Origin: Mesorhizobium sp. dw_380
GTDB lineage: Bacteria; Pseudomonadota; Alphaproteobacteria; Rhizobiales; Rhizobiaceae
Assembly (NCBI RefSeq): GCF_018588885.1
Contig: NZ_JAFFIW010000012.1
Location: 62,001-126,000, forward strand
Length of the DNA: 64,000 nucleotides
Direction: 5' to 3'
The notes beneath the pieces were generated by a model that was not told the origin of the DNA, searched no databases, and saw only the letters and a program-made list of their open reading frames with translations. The translations under genes were made by a program, and so were the position numbers. Shown here in pieces: positions 18,957-28,253 of this stretch. Within the stretch, counting starts at the first letter, position 1; each line of letters starts with the position of its first letter.

Positions 18957-19748
18957 ATGCCGGACAATGAAGTCATCCTTGCGGTGGATACGGTTCATGC
19001 CACCTATAACCATGCCATCACGGCGCTGCATGGCGTCAGCTTCGAGATCAGGCGCGGCGAGATCCTGGCGCTGCTCGGCGCCAATGGCGCCGGCAAGACC
19101 ACCACGCTGAAAGCCGTCTCCAACCTGCTGCCGGCCGAGCGTGGCCAGGTCAACGCCGGCACCATCCGCTACGAAGGCTCGGATGTCTCGCACCGTAAAC
19201 CGGGCGATCTGGTGCGCGCCGGCCTGGTTCCGGTCCTGGAAGGCCGCCACTGCTTCAAGAGCCTAACCGTCGAGGAAAACCTGGTCGCCGGTGGCATCGG
19301 CCGCAGCGGACGCCGGGCCGAAATCAGCGGGGATCTTGAGCGGATCTACAGCTATTTCCCGCGCCTCAGGGAAAAGCGCCGGACATTGTCCGGCCTGACC
19401 TCCGGCGGCGAACAGCAGATGACCGCGATTGGCCGGGCGCTGATGTCGCGGCCGCGCCTGCTGGTCCTCGACGAACCGTCGATGGGGCTTGCCCCGCTCA
19501 TCGTCCAGGACATTTTCCAGACGCTGAGAAAACTCAACCGCGAGACCGGCCTGTCGGTCCTGGTCGCCGAGCAGAACTCGGCGGTCGCGCTTCGTTATGC
19601 CGACCACGCCACGGTGCTCGAAAACGGCGTCTCCGTTCTCTCTGGCGGCGCTGCCGAGCTTCGTCAGCGCGAGGATGTCAGGGCCTTCTACCTTGGCCAA
19701 CAGCCACCGCCGGCCGCCAAGCCAGCCCATCTCCATGCAGTCGCCTGA
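18957..19748 (+). CDS. branched-chain-type ABC transporter ATPase (LivF-like)
   Basis: A 263-residue ATPase: Walker A GANGAGKTT, LTSGGEQQMTAIGRAL signature, Walker B LLVLDEPSMGLAP and the LivF-specific EGRHCFKSLTVEENL. ATG 18957 gives MPDNEV; no strong ribosome-binding site precedes it. With the LivG-like protein it should power the five-component importer. The SfnB-like gene follows after 22 bp. Confidence 0.88.
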   Translation: MPDNEVILAVDTVHATYNHAITALHGVSFEIRRGEILALLGANGAGKTTTLKAVSNLLPAERGQVNAGTIRYEGSDVSHRKPGDLVRAGLVPVLEGRHCFKSLTVEENLVAGGIGRSGRRAEISGDLERIYSYFPRLREKRRTLSGLTSGGEQQMTAIGRALMSRPRLLVLDEPSMGLAPLIVQDIFQTLRKLNRETGLSVLVAEQNSAVALRYADHATVLENGVSVLSGGAAELRQREDVRAFYLGQQPPPAAKPAHLHAVA

Positions 19749-19770
19749 AGCCAGATCAAGGAGTAGTGAA

Positions 19771-21018
19771 ATGACCGTCTCGACCGTCAAGACCGACCAC
19801 GCTTCCGCCGCCGTACCGCCAGTCGCAAGGCCGTCGACACCGGCACACATCATCCGGGATGACGCCGAGGCGATTGCGATTGCCCGCGCGCTCGCCGCTG
19901 AATTCGCCAAGGACTCCTCCAGGCGCGACCACGAGCGGATCTGGCCGGTTGCCGAACTCGACGCCTTCTCGCAGAGCGGCCTGTGGTCGATCAACGTGCC
20001 CCGGGCATTCGGCGGACCGGAACTGTCCTACGCGACGCTGGCCAAGGTGATCGAGATCATCTCGGCGGCGGATTCCTCGATAGGCCAGATCGCGCAGAAC
20101 CATCTTGGCGTCGTCGCCGCCATCCGCACGGTGTCGGATGTGGAACAGCAGAAACTGCTGTTTGCCGAAGCGCTGAAAGGCACGCGGTTCGGCAACGCCT
20201 TCTCCGAGTTTGGGTCGAAACGTGCCGCCGATTTCGAGACCCGCTTCACCGACGCCGGCGACCATGTCGTCGTCAATGGCCGCAAATTTTATTCCTCCGG
20301 CGCGCTGCTTGCGCATCTGGTGCCGATCGTGGCGCTCGATGACGAGGGCCGTGCCTGGTATGCCATCGCCGATCGTGGCGCGCCTGGCCTGACGGTCATC
20401 GACGACTGGTCGAGTTTCGGCCAGCGCACGACGCTCTCCGGCACCGTCATCATCGACAACGTCAAGGTTCCGAAGACGCACCTGGTGCCCGGCTACAAGG
20501 GCTATGACAGGCCGACCGCCGACGGCGCCATCTTCCAGATCATCCAGGTGGCGGTGGACACCGGCATCGCCCAGGCGGCAATCAATGAGACGATTCATTT
20601 CGTCCGGACCAGGAGCCGCGCCTGGATCGACAGCGGCGTCGACAATGCCTGGGACGATCCCTACACCATCCAGGCGGTCGGCGACCTGACCCTGCGCCTG
20701 CACGCGGCGCAGGCGCTGCTGGAAAAGGCCGGCCTGGCGATCGACCGCGCGGTGGCCGAGCCGACCGCCGAGACGGTGGCGCATGCGCAGATCGTCACCG
20801 CCGAGGCAAAAATCCTGTCGACCGAGATCGCCATCGCCGCAACGAACAAACTGTTCGAGCTGGCGGGCACGCGTTCGACGCTGGCCGAGCACAATCTCGA
20901 CCGGCATTGGCGCAACGCCCGTACCCACACGCTGCACGATCCGGTGCGCTGGAAGTACTCGATCCTCGGCAAATATTTCCTCAACGGCGAGAACCCGCCG
21001 CTGCACGCCTGGAGCTGA
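19771..21018 (+). CDS. SfnB-family acyl-CoA-dehydrogenase-fold oxidoreductase
   Basis: A 415-residue flavoprotein of the acyl-CoA dehydrogenase superfamily. The FAD-contacting segments FGNAFSEFGSKRAADF and LFELAGTRSTLAEHNLDRHWRNARTH (read in two parts) match the group annotated as sulfur-acquisition oxidoreductases (SfnB/DszC-like). SfnB accompanies SfnG in dimethyl sulfone use in Pseudomonas, but its exact reaction is not settled to my knowledge. The ribosome-binding site AAGGAG precedes ATG 19771. Its position next to the Liv-type transporter and an FMN reductase supports a desulfurising role. Confidence 0.85.
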   Translation: MTVSTVKTDHASAAVPPVARPSTPAHIIRDDAEAIAIARALAAEFAKDSSRRDHERIWPVAELDAFSQSGLWSINVPRAFGGPELSYATLAKVIEIISAADSSIGQIAQNHLGVVAAIRTVSDVEQQKLLFAEALKGTRFGNAFSEFGSKRAADFETRFTDAGDHVVVNGRKFYSSGALLAHLVPIVALDDEGRAWYAIADRGAPGLTVIDDWSSFGQRTTLSGTVIIDNVKVPKTHLVPGYKGYDRPTADGAIFQIIQVAVDTGIAQAAINETIHFVRTRSRAWIDSGVDNAWDDPYTIQAVGDLTLRLHAAQALLEKAGLAIDRAVAEPTAETVAHAQIVTAEAKILSTEIAIAATNKLFELAGTRSTLAEHNLDRHWRNARTHTLHDPVRWKYSILGKYFLNGENPPLHAWS

Positions 21019-21079
21019 TTTTTCCATCGGCGAGCGGCTCGCCCCAGCCAAAACGTCTACCATCAAGAGGCCCACTATC

Positions 21080-21640
21080 ATGTCAAATCCAACAGTCGTC
21101 GGCTTTTCCGGCAACATCACCCGGCCGTCAAAGACGCGCGCCTTTGTCGATTTCGTCGCCAGGGACATCGCCGCGCGCCATGGCCTGTCGGCGAGCACCT
21201 ATGACATCGAGGATGTCGGCCCATCGCTCGGCACCGCAAGATGGGCGCGCGACCTCGACAGCCAGGCGCAACCGATCCTGGCTCAGATCCTCGCCGCCGA
21301 TGTGCTGGTGGTCGGCTCGCCGACCTACAAGGGCAGCTACACCGGTCTGTTCAAGCATTTCTTTGACCTGATCGATCCGGTCGCGTTGCGCGGCAAGCCC
21401 ATCCTTTTGACCGCGACCGGCGGCGGCGAGCGGCATGCCTTGATCGTCGAGCATCAGTTGCGGCCGCTGTTCGGTTTCTTCGAGGCCTTTGCCCTGCCGA
21501 CCGCCGTCTACGCCACCGACAAGGATTTCACCGATGGCGTGCTGCGCTCCGAGGCGATCCTGAAGCGTGCGGCGCAGGCGGTGGACGAGGTCGGCTTCGT
21601 GCTGGCCAACCGCTCGTCGGGCAGGATCGCCGCCGAATAG
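21080..21640 (+). CDS. NAD(P)H-dependent FMN reductase (MsuE/SsuE-like)
   Basis: A 186-residue flavodoxin-fold reductase starting MSNPTVVGFSGNITRPSKTR, with the FMN phosphate loop at residues about 9-18, VVGSPTYKGSYTGLFKHFFDL and LLTATGGGERHAL as in SsuE/MsuE. It would supply FMNH2 to the SsuD-like and SfnG-like monooxygenases, and it is the last gene of the organosulfur module. Confidence 0.88.
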   Translation: MSNPTVVGFSGNITRPSKTRAFVDFVARDIAARHGLSASTYDIEDVGPSLGTARWARDLDSQAQPILAQILAADVLVVGSPTYKGSYTGLFKHFFDLIDPVALRGKPILLTATGGGERHALIVEHQLRPLFGFFEAFALPTAVYATDKDFTDGVLRSEAILKRAAQAVDEVGFVLANRSSGRIAAE

Positions 21641-21759
21641 CCTGCCGCGCCGCGGATTGCGCCGAGGTCGAAATCCGCGTTGCGGCAACTTCGCTTACGC
21701 GCAATTTACGACCGTCGGTTACATCAGTTCCTGTCTGATTCGTCCGGGACAGGAACACC

Positions 21760-22245
21760 ATGAGCAAAGCCCTCACGACCTTCGCACTCGTCGCCGTGCT
21801 GACCGCTCTGCTCATGGCGTTGAGCCTGGCGGTGGCTCGCCACGGCTATCCCTACGGCGCGATCGGCGTCAGGCGTCTTGACGGTATCGCCGATGCAGGC
21901 ACGTTCATTCCGCTCGCCGCCGTCTATTTCTTCAGCGCGCTGTTGATGATGATCCTGCCGATCCGCGCGGCGAGCGTCGTCCTGACCCATGCCGCCGACG
22001 CGATCTTCTGGACGGTGATCGTGCTTTTTGCCACCATCGTCGGCGGCCTTCTCGCCCGATGGGCGTTCGGCCAGGGCAGTGCCCTGTGGGCATTGCTGAA
22101 CTGGCGGTTCCTGTTTGCCGTGGCGGTGGTCGGCTGCCACTTCGTCATGAACGAACTGCGCCGCAACGTGCTCTTGCGCAGCCTGTTCTTCGTGGTTTTC
22201 GCCGCTGCGACGCTCGCCTGCCTGTTCTGGTCGTTCACGCTCTGA
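21760..22245 (+). CDS. hypothetical membrane protein
   Basis: A 161-residue protein I do not recognise. Four to five hydrophobic helices can be read (about residues 5-25, 48-67, 80-100, 116-132 and 140-160). There is no signal motif or catalytic pattern. ATG 21760 is the first start after a 119-bp gap; the gene is convergent with soxG (15 bp). Confidence 0.6.
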   Translation: MSKALTTFALVAVLTALLMALSLAVARHGYPYGAIGVRRLDGIADAGTFIPLAAVYFFSALLMMILPIRAASVVLTHAADAIFWTVIVLFATIVGGLLARWAFGQGSALWALLNWRFLFAVAVVGCHFVMNELRRNVLLRSLFFVVFAAATLACLFWSFTL

Positions 22246-22260
22246 GCGAGATGGTGCTGG

Positions 22261-22794
22261 CTAGTTTCCGGCCGCGATGTGCCCCGCGGCCTGTTCCATC
22301 CACGTCCAGAGATAGGCTGCAAGACCGCGGTCGACATGGACGCGCAGCTTGCTTTCATGGCGATAGACGATCGCACTGATGCCGGCGAAGGAAAGTGCCG
22401 CGCTGGCGCTTGGCCGCCTGGAATCAAGCGTCGTTCCACGCGCGATGAAAGCGTCGAGCCCCACGCCTTCGACCTCGAACACCTGCAGCCCCGCGCTGAT
22501 CTCCGTCACCGCGAAACCTTGCGCGTGCCAGCCCGCGGTGATGGCGAGTGGAGTGTTCGACACAATGAGCAGCCGGTCGCGCGCGAGCCGCACCGCATAG
22601 CGCTCGCCCTGCGCCGCGCCAAAGGCGCCGACACCACTCTCCTTCAAGCCGGATACGCGCGCCCAGGCGTCGAGATCGCCGCTGACCAGCTGCTGATCGA
22701 GGCCGGAGATTGCGCGCACCCCAAGGCCGGGTGCCGTGATCGCCGCCGACTGCCAGTCCGGCGCGGCGGACCATTTCTCCGCGAGATCACGCAT
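22261..22794 (-). CDS. soxG: sarcosine oxidase gamma subunit
   Basis: A 177-residue protein with the folate-binding-like gamma-subunit fold of heterotetrameric sarcosine oxidase (LDAWARVSGLKESGVGAFG; LAAYLWTWMEQAAGHI at the end). It overlaps the 3' end of soxA by eight bases, as is common in sox operons. It is structural, packing against the alpha C-terminal domain. Confidence 0.85.
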   Translation of the reverse strand: MRDLAEKWSAAPDWQSAAITAPGLGVRAISGLDQQLVSGDLDAWARVSGLKESGVGAFGAAQGERYAVRLARDRLLIVSNTPLAITAGWHAQGFAVTEISAGLQVFEVEGVGLDAFIARGTTLDSRRPSASAALSFAGISAIVYRHESKLRVHVDRGLAAYLWTWMEQAAGHIAAGN

Positions 22795-25672
22795 TGAGCC
22801 GCTCTCCTGCCGGGTCGAAGGCGCAAGGCGCGGCGATCGTCGCCGTCCTGATCTTGCCGAGATGCTGGATTTCGATCGTCTCGCCGTGGCGGGCCGCGCC
22901 GCGCTCGATCAGGCCGAGCCCGACCGGCCGGCCAAGCGTCGGGCTCTGGTAGCTCGAGGTGACAAAGCCTTGGCTTTTCAGCTTGCCGTCGACTCGCCTG
23001 ATGGCGTGCGCGCCAGTCGGCAAGGGGGCTTCGCCGGATGGCACAGTCAGTCCGACAAGCTGCAGGCGATTGCTGCGAGATGCCTCCTCGGTGAGCAGCG
23101 AGCGGCGGCCGACATGTTCGGTCTGGCGTTTGCTGCGGGGTCCTTCGCTACCGAGGTCGTGCGGCAGCGTGGTGCCGTCGGTATCCTTGCCGATGACGAT
23201 GAAACCTTTCTCCGCGCGCAGGATCATCAGCGCTTCGAGGCCGATGATGACCGCATCGAACGCTTGGCCTGCCTGGCGCAGATGCGCCCACAAAGGCTCG
23301 GCGCGATCGGCGCGGATCGAGATTTCGTAACTTCTGTCGCCGGTGAAGCTGACACGGGCGATGCGCACCTCGTCGCCGGCATAGCTGCCATGGCCGATCG
23401 CCATATGAGGCAGGTCGGTGTCGTCGAGCGAAAGACCGAGCTCCAGTTTTTCCAGCAGCTTCCGGGCGTTCGGCCCGGAGACGGTCAGCGTCGCCATTTC
23501 CGATGTGGCGTTGTGGATATAGACGGCGTCGCGGCCAAAACGGTCCTGCCGCCATTCCTCCAGCCGGGCGTGCACGGCTGTGACATGCGAGGACGAGCAG
23601 GAGACGACGAAGCGATGCTCGTCCAGCCGCACCAGCACGCCGTCGTCGAAGACCACGCCGTTCTCCGACAGCATGAAGCCGTAGCGGCAGCGGCCCGGCG
23701 TCAGCGTCGACATGGTGTTGTAGTAGAGGAAATCGACGAATTCGGCCGCCTTCGGGCCGATCACCTCGATCTTGCCAAGCGTCGAACCGTCGAACAGCGC
23801 GACCGATTGCCGAGCGCGCCACGCCTCGTCCTGGATGGAGCGCTCGGCATCGGCGCCGCGACCGCCATAGTGGGCCGGCCGCAGCCAGCCGCCGTACTCC
23901 TGGAAGACGGCGCCACTGGCGCGGTGCACGCTCTCCAGCGGCAGCCGGCGAACCGGCGCCATCAACTCACCCACGCGCGGGCCGGCAAAGCTCGCCAGCG
24001 GCACCGGCGTGAAGGGTGGTCGGTAAGTGGTGGTGCCGACCTCCGGCACCGTGCGGCCGGTTATCCCGGCCATCAGCGCCAGGCCGGGCAGGTTGGAGGT
24101 CTTGCCCTGGTCGGTTGCCATGCCGAGCGTGGTGTAGCGCTTCAGGTGCTCCACGGAGACGAAGTTTTCGCGTGCCGCCAGTTCGACGTCCTTCACGGTC
24201 ACGTCGTTCTGATAGTCGATCCAGATGCGCCCCTTCGAGCCCGGCATCGGCCAGGCCGCTACTATGCCGTCCGTCGCCTCCACTCCGGTGCTGCGCGGCG
24301 CTGCTGCCTTGGTCCGGCCAAGCGACGCGACAGCTGTCTCCGAGCTGGCGAACACTTCCGACAAGGAGACCGCGCCGGCGGCGGCGCCGGTAATGGAAAT
24401 GCCGTCGACAGGATCCCCCGGCAAAAAGGCGGCGCGCGCTTCGCTCCAGGCGAGCTTGCCCCTGGCCTGGCCGAACAGGTGAATGGTCGGCGTCCAGCCG
24501 CCGGAGACCAGGACGCAATCGGCGTCGAGCCTGCTGCCGTCGTCCAGCGTCACGCCCTCGACGCGCAGTCTGCCCTTGGCGGAGGCAAGTGCTCGCCCTT
24601 TGACCAGTCGCACCTTGGCAGGCGCGACGGGCGTGCCGTCACGCCTGATGTCAACAAGCGTGACATCGGCCCCGGCCTCGGCCAGCGCCGCCGCGGCCTC
24701 GTAAGCACTGTCATTGTTGGTGGCGACGACGACGCGCCGGCCGACCAGCACCGCATGGCGCCTGAGATAGACGAGCGCCGCATCCGCCGACAGGATGCCC
24801 GGCAGGTCATTGTTGGCGAAAGGCAGCGGCCGCTCGATGGCACCGGTCGCCAGCACGATGTGGCGTGGCCGGACTCGCCACATCGTATCGGGCCGGCCGT
24901 CGAGATGGCGCTGGTTCAGCCCGACCAGATTGTGATCGTAGATGCCGAAGGCGGTGGTCGAAGGCAGGACCAGATGACCGCCGGCGGCAAGCTCCGCGAC
25001 CGTCTCCTCGATCCAGACGCCAGCCGGCTTGCCGTCGACCTCGCCGGCCCGGTGGCCGAGCGATCCGCCCGGTTTAGGTTGGTCATCGACGAGTGTGACG
25101 GAGAGACCCGCGCCGGCCGCCAGCTTGGCTGCCGCCAGTCCGGCCGGCCCAGCGCCCAACACCAGCATGTCGCAATGATGGTTGATTTGGTCCGGTGTGC
25201 CCGGCGATGTCCAGTCCGTGTCGACCTTGCCCAGCCCGGCCATGGCGCGGATGCGCGGCTCGAACATGTGCCAGTCCGGCCACATGAAGGTCTTGTAGTA
25301 GAACGCCGCCGGAATGAAACGAGAGAACCGGTCGAGGAAAGCGTTGCGGTCGGTCAGCGCGCTGGGCGTGGCGTTGACGCTTTTCGCCACCAGCCCGTCG
25401 CGCGCCGGCTCGGTCGTGGCCCGTGTGTTCGGCGTTGCCTGGGGACCGCCGACATCGACCAGCGCGTTGGGTTCCTCGACGCCGACACCCCAGATGCCGC
25501 GCGGCCGGTGATATTTGAAGCTGCGGCCGACCACCACGACATCGCTTGCCAGCAGCGCCGAGGCAATCGTGTCGCCGGCAAAGCCGTCCACGCTTGCGCC
25601 GTCGAAGCTGAAGCGGATCGGGCGCGAGCGGTCGATGGCGCTGCCGCCGGCGGCAAGACGCGAGGCGGTCAC
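22787..25672 (-). CDS. soxA: sarcosine oxidase alpha subunit
   Basis: A 961-residue subunit of heterotetrameric sarcosine oxidase, which demethylates sarcosine to glycine with H2O2 and methylene-THF or formaldehyde. The N-terminal ferredoxin-like region ends near residue 100; an NAD-binding Rossmann domain follows (DMLVLGAGPAGLAAAKLA, about residues 169-186); from about 600 there is a GcvT-like folate-binding domain (EAWRARQSVALFDGSTLGK, MTVSGPNA-like LTVSGPNARKLLE). The start is GTG 25672, overlapping the soxD stop (GTGA). The usual glyA or folate genes are not adjacent here. Confidence 0.93.
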   Translation of the reverse strand: MTASRLAAGGSAIDRSRPIRFSFDGASVDGFAGDTIASALLASDVVVVGRSFKYHRPRGIWGVGVEEPNALVDVGGPQATPNTRATTEPARDGLVAKSVNATPSALTDRNAFLDRFSRFIPAAFYYKTFMWPDWHMFEPRIRAMAGLGKVDTDWTSPGTPDQINHHCDMLVLGAGPAGLAAAKLAAGAGLSVTLVDDQPKPGGSLGHRAGEVDGKPAGVWIEETVAELAAGGHLVLPSTTAFGIYDHNLVGLNQRHLDGRPDTMWRVRPRHIVLATGAIERPLPFANNDLPGILSADAALVYLRRHAVLVGRRVVVATNNDSAYEAAAALAEAGADVTLVDIRRDGTPVAPAKVRLVKGRALASAKGRLRVEGVTLDDGSRLDADCVLVSGGWTPTIHLFGQARGKLAWSEARAAFLPGDPVDGISITGAAAGAVSLSEVFASSETAVASLGRTKAAAPRSTGVEATDGIVAAWPMPGSKGRIWIDYQNDVTVKDVELAARENFVSVEHLKRYTTLGMATDQGKTSNLPGLALMAGITGRTVPEVGTTTYRPPFTPVPLASFAGPRVGELMAPVRRLPLESVHRASGAVFQEYGGWLRPAHYGGRGADAERSIQDEAWRARQSVALFDGSTLGKIEVIGPKAAEFVDFLYYNTMSTLTPGRCRYGFMLSENGVVFDDGVLVRLDEHRFVVSCSSSHVTAVHARLEEWRQDRFGRDAVYIHNATSEMATLTVSGPNARKLLEKLELGLSLDDTDLPHMAIGHGSYAGDEVRIARVSFTGDRSYEISIRADRAEPLWAHLRQAGQAFDAVIIGLEALMILRAEKGFIVIGKDTDGTTLPHDLGSEGPRSKRQTEHVGRRSLLTEEASRSNRLQLVGLTVPSGEAPLPTGAHAIRRVDGKLKSQGFVTSSYQSPTLGRPVGLGLIERGAARHGETIEIQHLGKIRTATIAAPCAFDPAGERLNA

Positions 25673-25935
25673 GCCGCGTACTCCCCGCCAAGCGCGGTCG
25701 AGGACAGCACCTTGTGCGTGAGAGTGTCACGTTCCATGACGAAGAACTCGCCGCAACTCATATGCACCCAGATTTCGCGCGCCGTGCCTTTCGGGTTGGA
25801 GCGCAGGTAGAGGTAATCAGCCCAGCGATCGATCGGCACGTCGGCGCCATCCGGCCTGGCATTGCCTGCATCGCCGCCATAGTGGAATTCGGTCTCGTCG
25901 CGCGGGCCGCAGAACGGGCAGGGAAAGAGCTGCAT
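25669..25935 (-). CDS. soxD: sarcosine oxidase delta subunit
   Basis: An 88-residue zinc-binding subunit: CPFCG at residues 6-10 and H-MSCGEFF further on provide the zinc ligands, and YLRSNPKGTAREIWVHMSCG is diagnostic. It starts 33 bp after the soxB stop and overlaps soxA by four bases. Confidence 0.93.
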   Translation of the reverse strand: MQLFPCPFCGPRDETEFHYGGDAGNARPDGADVPIDRWADYLYLRSNPKGTAREIWVHMSCGEFFVMERDTLTHKVLSSTALGGEYAA

Positions 25936-25968
25936 GGCGCCTGGTCCTGGTCTTTGTCTTTGTGAATG

Positions 25969-27222
25969 TCAGTGCGCGATGCCGGAGCCGGCCGCTTCGT
26001 CGATCAGCCGCCCGCTGGCGAAGCGGTCGAGGTCAAAGGGGCGGCTGATGTCGTTGTGCTTGCTGGTTGCCAGCAATTGCGCCAGCAGCGTGCCGCCGGC
26101 GGGGATGGCCTTGAAACCGCCAGTGCCCCAGCCGCAATTCAGGAACAGGTTGGGCAGCGGCGATTCACCGATGATCGGCGAGGAATCCGGCACGACGTCG
26201 ACAATGCCGGCCCACTGCCGCATCAGCTTCAACTGGCCGAAGATCGGGAACATTTCCAGCAGGCCGGCAATCACCGTCTCCAACGTCGGCAGATTGCCGC
26301 GTTGCGCATAGGACGGGATGCGGTCGAGCCCGCCGCCGATGACGATCTCGCCCTTATCCGATTGGCTGACATAGACGCCGGCGCCGGGCGACAGCACCAC
26401 CGTGTCGAGGATCGGCTTCACCGGCTCGGACACGCAGGCTTGCAGCGCATAGGAATTGATCGGCAGCCGGAAGCCGGCCTTGGCCGCCAGCACCGAGGAA
26501 TGCCCTGCCACCGCCATGCCGATGCGCTCGGCACGGATGGCGCCACGTGTCGTCTGGACGCCGTGGCAGCGGCCGCCCTCGATGATGAAATCGGTGATCT
26601 CGCAATTCTGGATGATGTCGACGCCGAGCCGGCTCGCTGCCCGCGCATACCCCCAGGCGACCGCGTCGTGGCGGGCCGTGCCGGCCCGGCCCTGCCAGAT
26701 GCCGCCGAATACTGGAAAGCGCGCATCCGGGGAAAAATTATAGATCGGCGCCACCCGCCGCACATCCTCTGGCGAAAACAGCTCCGCATCGATGCCGTTG
26801 ATCTGCATGGCGTTGACGGTGCGCGCGCCGATCTCCATTTCGGCCGTGGAATGGCAAAGATTGACCATGCCGCGCTGCGACAGCATGACGTTGTAGTTCA
26901 GGTCCTTCGACAGGCCTTCATAAAGCCGGTGCGCCAGCCCGTAGAGCTCGACGCTTTCCGGATAATAGTAGTTGGAGCGCACCACGGTGGTGTTGCGGCC
27001 GGTGTTGCCGCCGCCGATCCAGCCTTTCTCCAACACGGCGACTCTGGCGATGTTGTGGTTCTTGGCCAGGTAATAGGCCGTCGCCAGCCCATGGCCGCCG
27101 CCGCCGATGACGATCGCATCATAGGACGCCTTCGGCTCGGGCGAGCGCCAGGCCTGCTTCCAGCCGGTCTGGCCGGCCAGACCTTCCTTGAAGAGCGACA
27201 GTGCGGAATAGCGTCTGGTCAT
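25969..27222 (-). CDS. soxB: sarcosine oxidase beta subunit
   Basis: A 417-residue FAD-dependent subunit. The FAD motif IVIGGGGHGLATAYYLA lies at residues 38-54. RHDAVAWGYARAA at about 184-196 is the region that carries the covalently FMN-linked histidine in known beta subunits (His185 here, by analogy). WGTGGFKAIPAGG near the C-terminus closes the FAD site. It is the first gene of soxBDAG. A TGTACA-type palindrome 46 bp upstream is the likely operator of the neighbouring TetR regulator. Confidence 0.93.
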   Translation of the reverse strand: MTRRYSALSLFKEGLAGQTGWKQAWRSPEPKASYDAIVIGGGGHGLATAYYLAKNHNIARVAVLEKGWIGGGNTGRNTTVVRSNYYYPESVELYGLAHRLYEGLSKDLNYNVMLSQRGMVNLCHSTAEMEIGARTVNAMQINGIDAELFSPEDVRRVAPIYNFSPDARFPVFGGIWQGRAGTARHDAVAWGYARAASRLGVDIIQNCEITDFIIEGGRCHGVQTTRGAIRAERIGMAVAGHSSVLAAKAGFRLPINSYALQACVSEPVKPILDTVVLSPGAGVYVSQSDKGEIVIGGGLDRIPSYAQRGNLPTLETVIAGLLEMFPIFGQLKLMRQWAGIVDVVPDSSPIIGESPLPNLFLNCGWGTGGFKAIPAGGTLLAQLLATSKHNDISRPFDLDRFASGRLIDEAAGSGIAH

Positions 27223-27267
27223 GGTGCGGCGGAAAAGCCTGATTTCTCAGGGAAAGCGTAATGGTAT

Positions 27268-27283
27268 TGTACATATATGTCTA
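27268..27283. promoter_or_regulatory. candidate TetR operator in front of soxB
   Basis: TGTACA-TATA-TGTCTA, 14 of 16 positions identical to the perfect site at 28020-28035. It lies 46 bp before the soxB start and 35 bp after the tetR stop. Confidence 0.6.
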
Positions 27284-27317
27284 GTTCGCGTATCGGCTTT
27301 GCACACAACGGCTGGTG

Positions 27318-27995
27318 CTAGCGTTTGCGTGCCATCGTCTCCACCACATAGCGCGAGAAATCCTCGACATCCTGGGTCGTAGGTTCCTGGCCGGTAAAAC
27401 TGCGCAGGTATGAAGCGACGTGAGGCAAACGGCTGCTCATCGGCTCGTCGAGCTCGAGCGAGTAATAGCCGATCTGCATGAAATAGAGCACGCGTGCGCG
27501 CACGAACGCGTCTTCTTCCTCATAGCCGTGACGCTTGAACATGTCGCGTATGGCATTGACGCGTTCCTCGTCGGCTTCGTCGAGTGCGCGCCTTATGGCG
27601 GGGGAGCGGCGGGCCCAGGCCCTGATCGCGAAGTCCAGCCGGGGATCGAACAGCTTTTCGTCCACCCAGCATTCGAAAATACTCATCACCCCGCGGATGA
27701 CGCTCGCGGAAGGCCGTCTGGCGCGCTCGACGATGAATTTTGTGTTGGTCTGCCGCCAGTGGTCCAGCAATTGGTCGAGCAGATCCTGGCGGCTCTTGAA
27801 ATACCAGTAGAAGCTGGAGCGCGAGACATCGAGCTGTTGGCCAAGCGTCAGTACGCGGACCCGTTCGACGCCGTCCGAGATCAGTATCTCAAGCGCCAAC
27901 TTCAGCCAGTCTTCACGAGTGGCCTTGATGTTGCCGGTGGCGCCGGCGCGTTGGACCGTGGTTTCGAGTGCTGCCATCAGCACGACGCATGACAT
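27318..27995 (-). CDS. TetR family regulator of the sarcosine oxidase region
   Basis: A 225-residue regulator. The N-terminal HTH is clear: TREDWLKLALEILISDG, then LTLGQQLDVSRSSFYWYFKS and RQDLLDQLLDHW. The C-terminal part is helical. ATG 27995 or ATG 27977 may be the start. Related 16-bp palindromes lie 25 bp upstream of this gene and in front of soxB, so it probably represses soxBDAG and itself; the effector could be sarcosine or a related methylated amine (inference). Confidence 0.85.
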   Translation of the reverse strand: MSCVVLMAALETTVQRAGATGNIKATREDWLKLALEILISDGVERVRVLTLGQQLDVSRSSFYWYFKSRQDLLDQLLDHWRQTNTKFIVERARRPSASVIRGVMSIFECWVDEKLFDPRLDFAIRAWARRSPAIRRALDEADEERVNAIRDMFKRHGYEEEDAFVRARVLYFMQIGYYSLELDEPMSSRLPHVASYLRSFTGQEPTTQDVEDFSRYVVETMARKR

Positions 27996-28019
27996 GCCGC
28001 ACCAGGCAAATCAAGGCTG

Positions 28020-28035
28020 TGTACATATCTGTACA
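28020..28035. promoter_or_regulatory. candidate TetR operator in front of tetR
   Basis: TGTACA-TATC-TGTACA, a 16-bp symmetric site 25 bp upstream of tetR. The same element, slightly degenerate, precedes soxB. Confidence 0.65.
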
Positions 28036-28189
28036 GGGCAAACCCATTTGGACCCGAATGGCGACCGGCGGATATTAGCCGGGTGGATGTCTATGGGGCG
28101 CCGTCGACGCAACGCTATCGGCGCAATGGCGACCCCGGGGGAATTTTGTCGCGGCGGCTCGGGCAGTGCGTGCTTTCCCGCAAGGCAAT

Positions 28190-28214
28190 TGTCTGGCAAA
28201 TACCAGTTCAGACA
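28190..28214. promoter_or_regulatory. inverted repeat before the aldehyde dehydrogenase gene
   Basis: TGTCTG (28190-28195) and CAGACA (28209-28214), 13 bp apart, end 39 bp before the ATG. They could be an operator for the aldehyde dehydrogenase; the six-base arms resemble the TGTCTA half-site before soxB. Confidence 0.35.
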
Positions 28215-28253
28215 GATGCCGCCACGCGGCCAACCAGCAGGAAAGACGAGGAC

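Noticed and set aside
22736..25810. A 1024-residue open frame on the plus strand opposite soxA
   Set aside because: It mirrors the sox genes in the opposite strand of GC-rich DNA; its translation is dominated by Arg, Gln and Asp with no family features, while soxA has full domain evidence.
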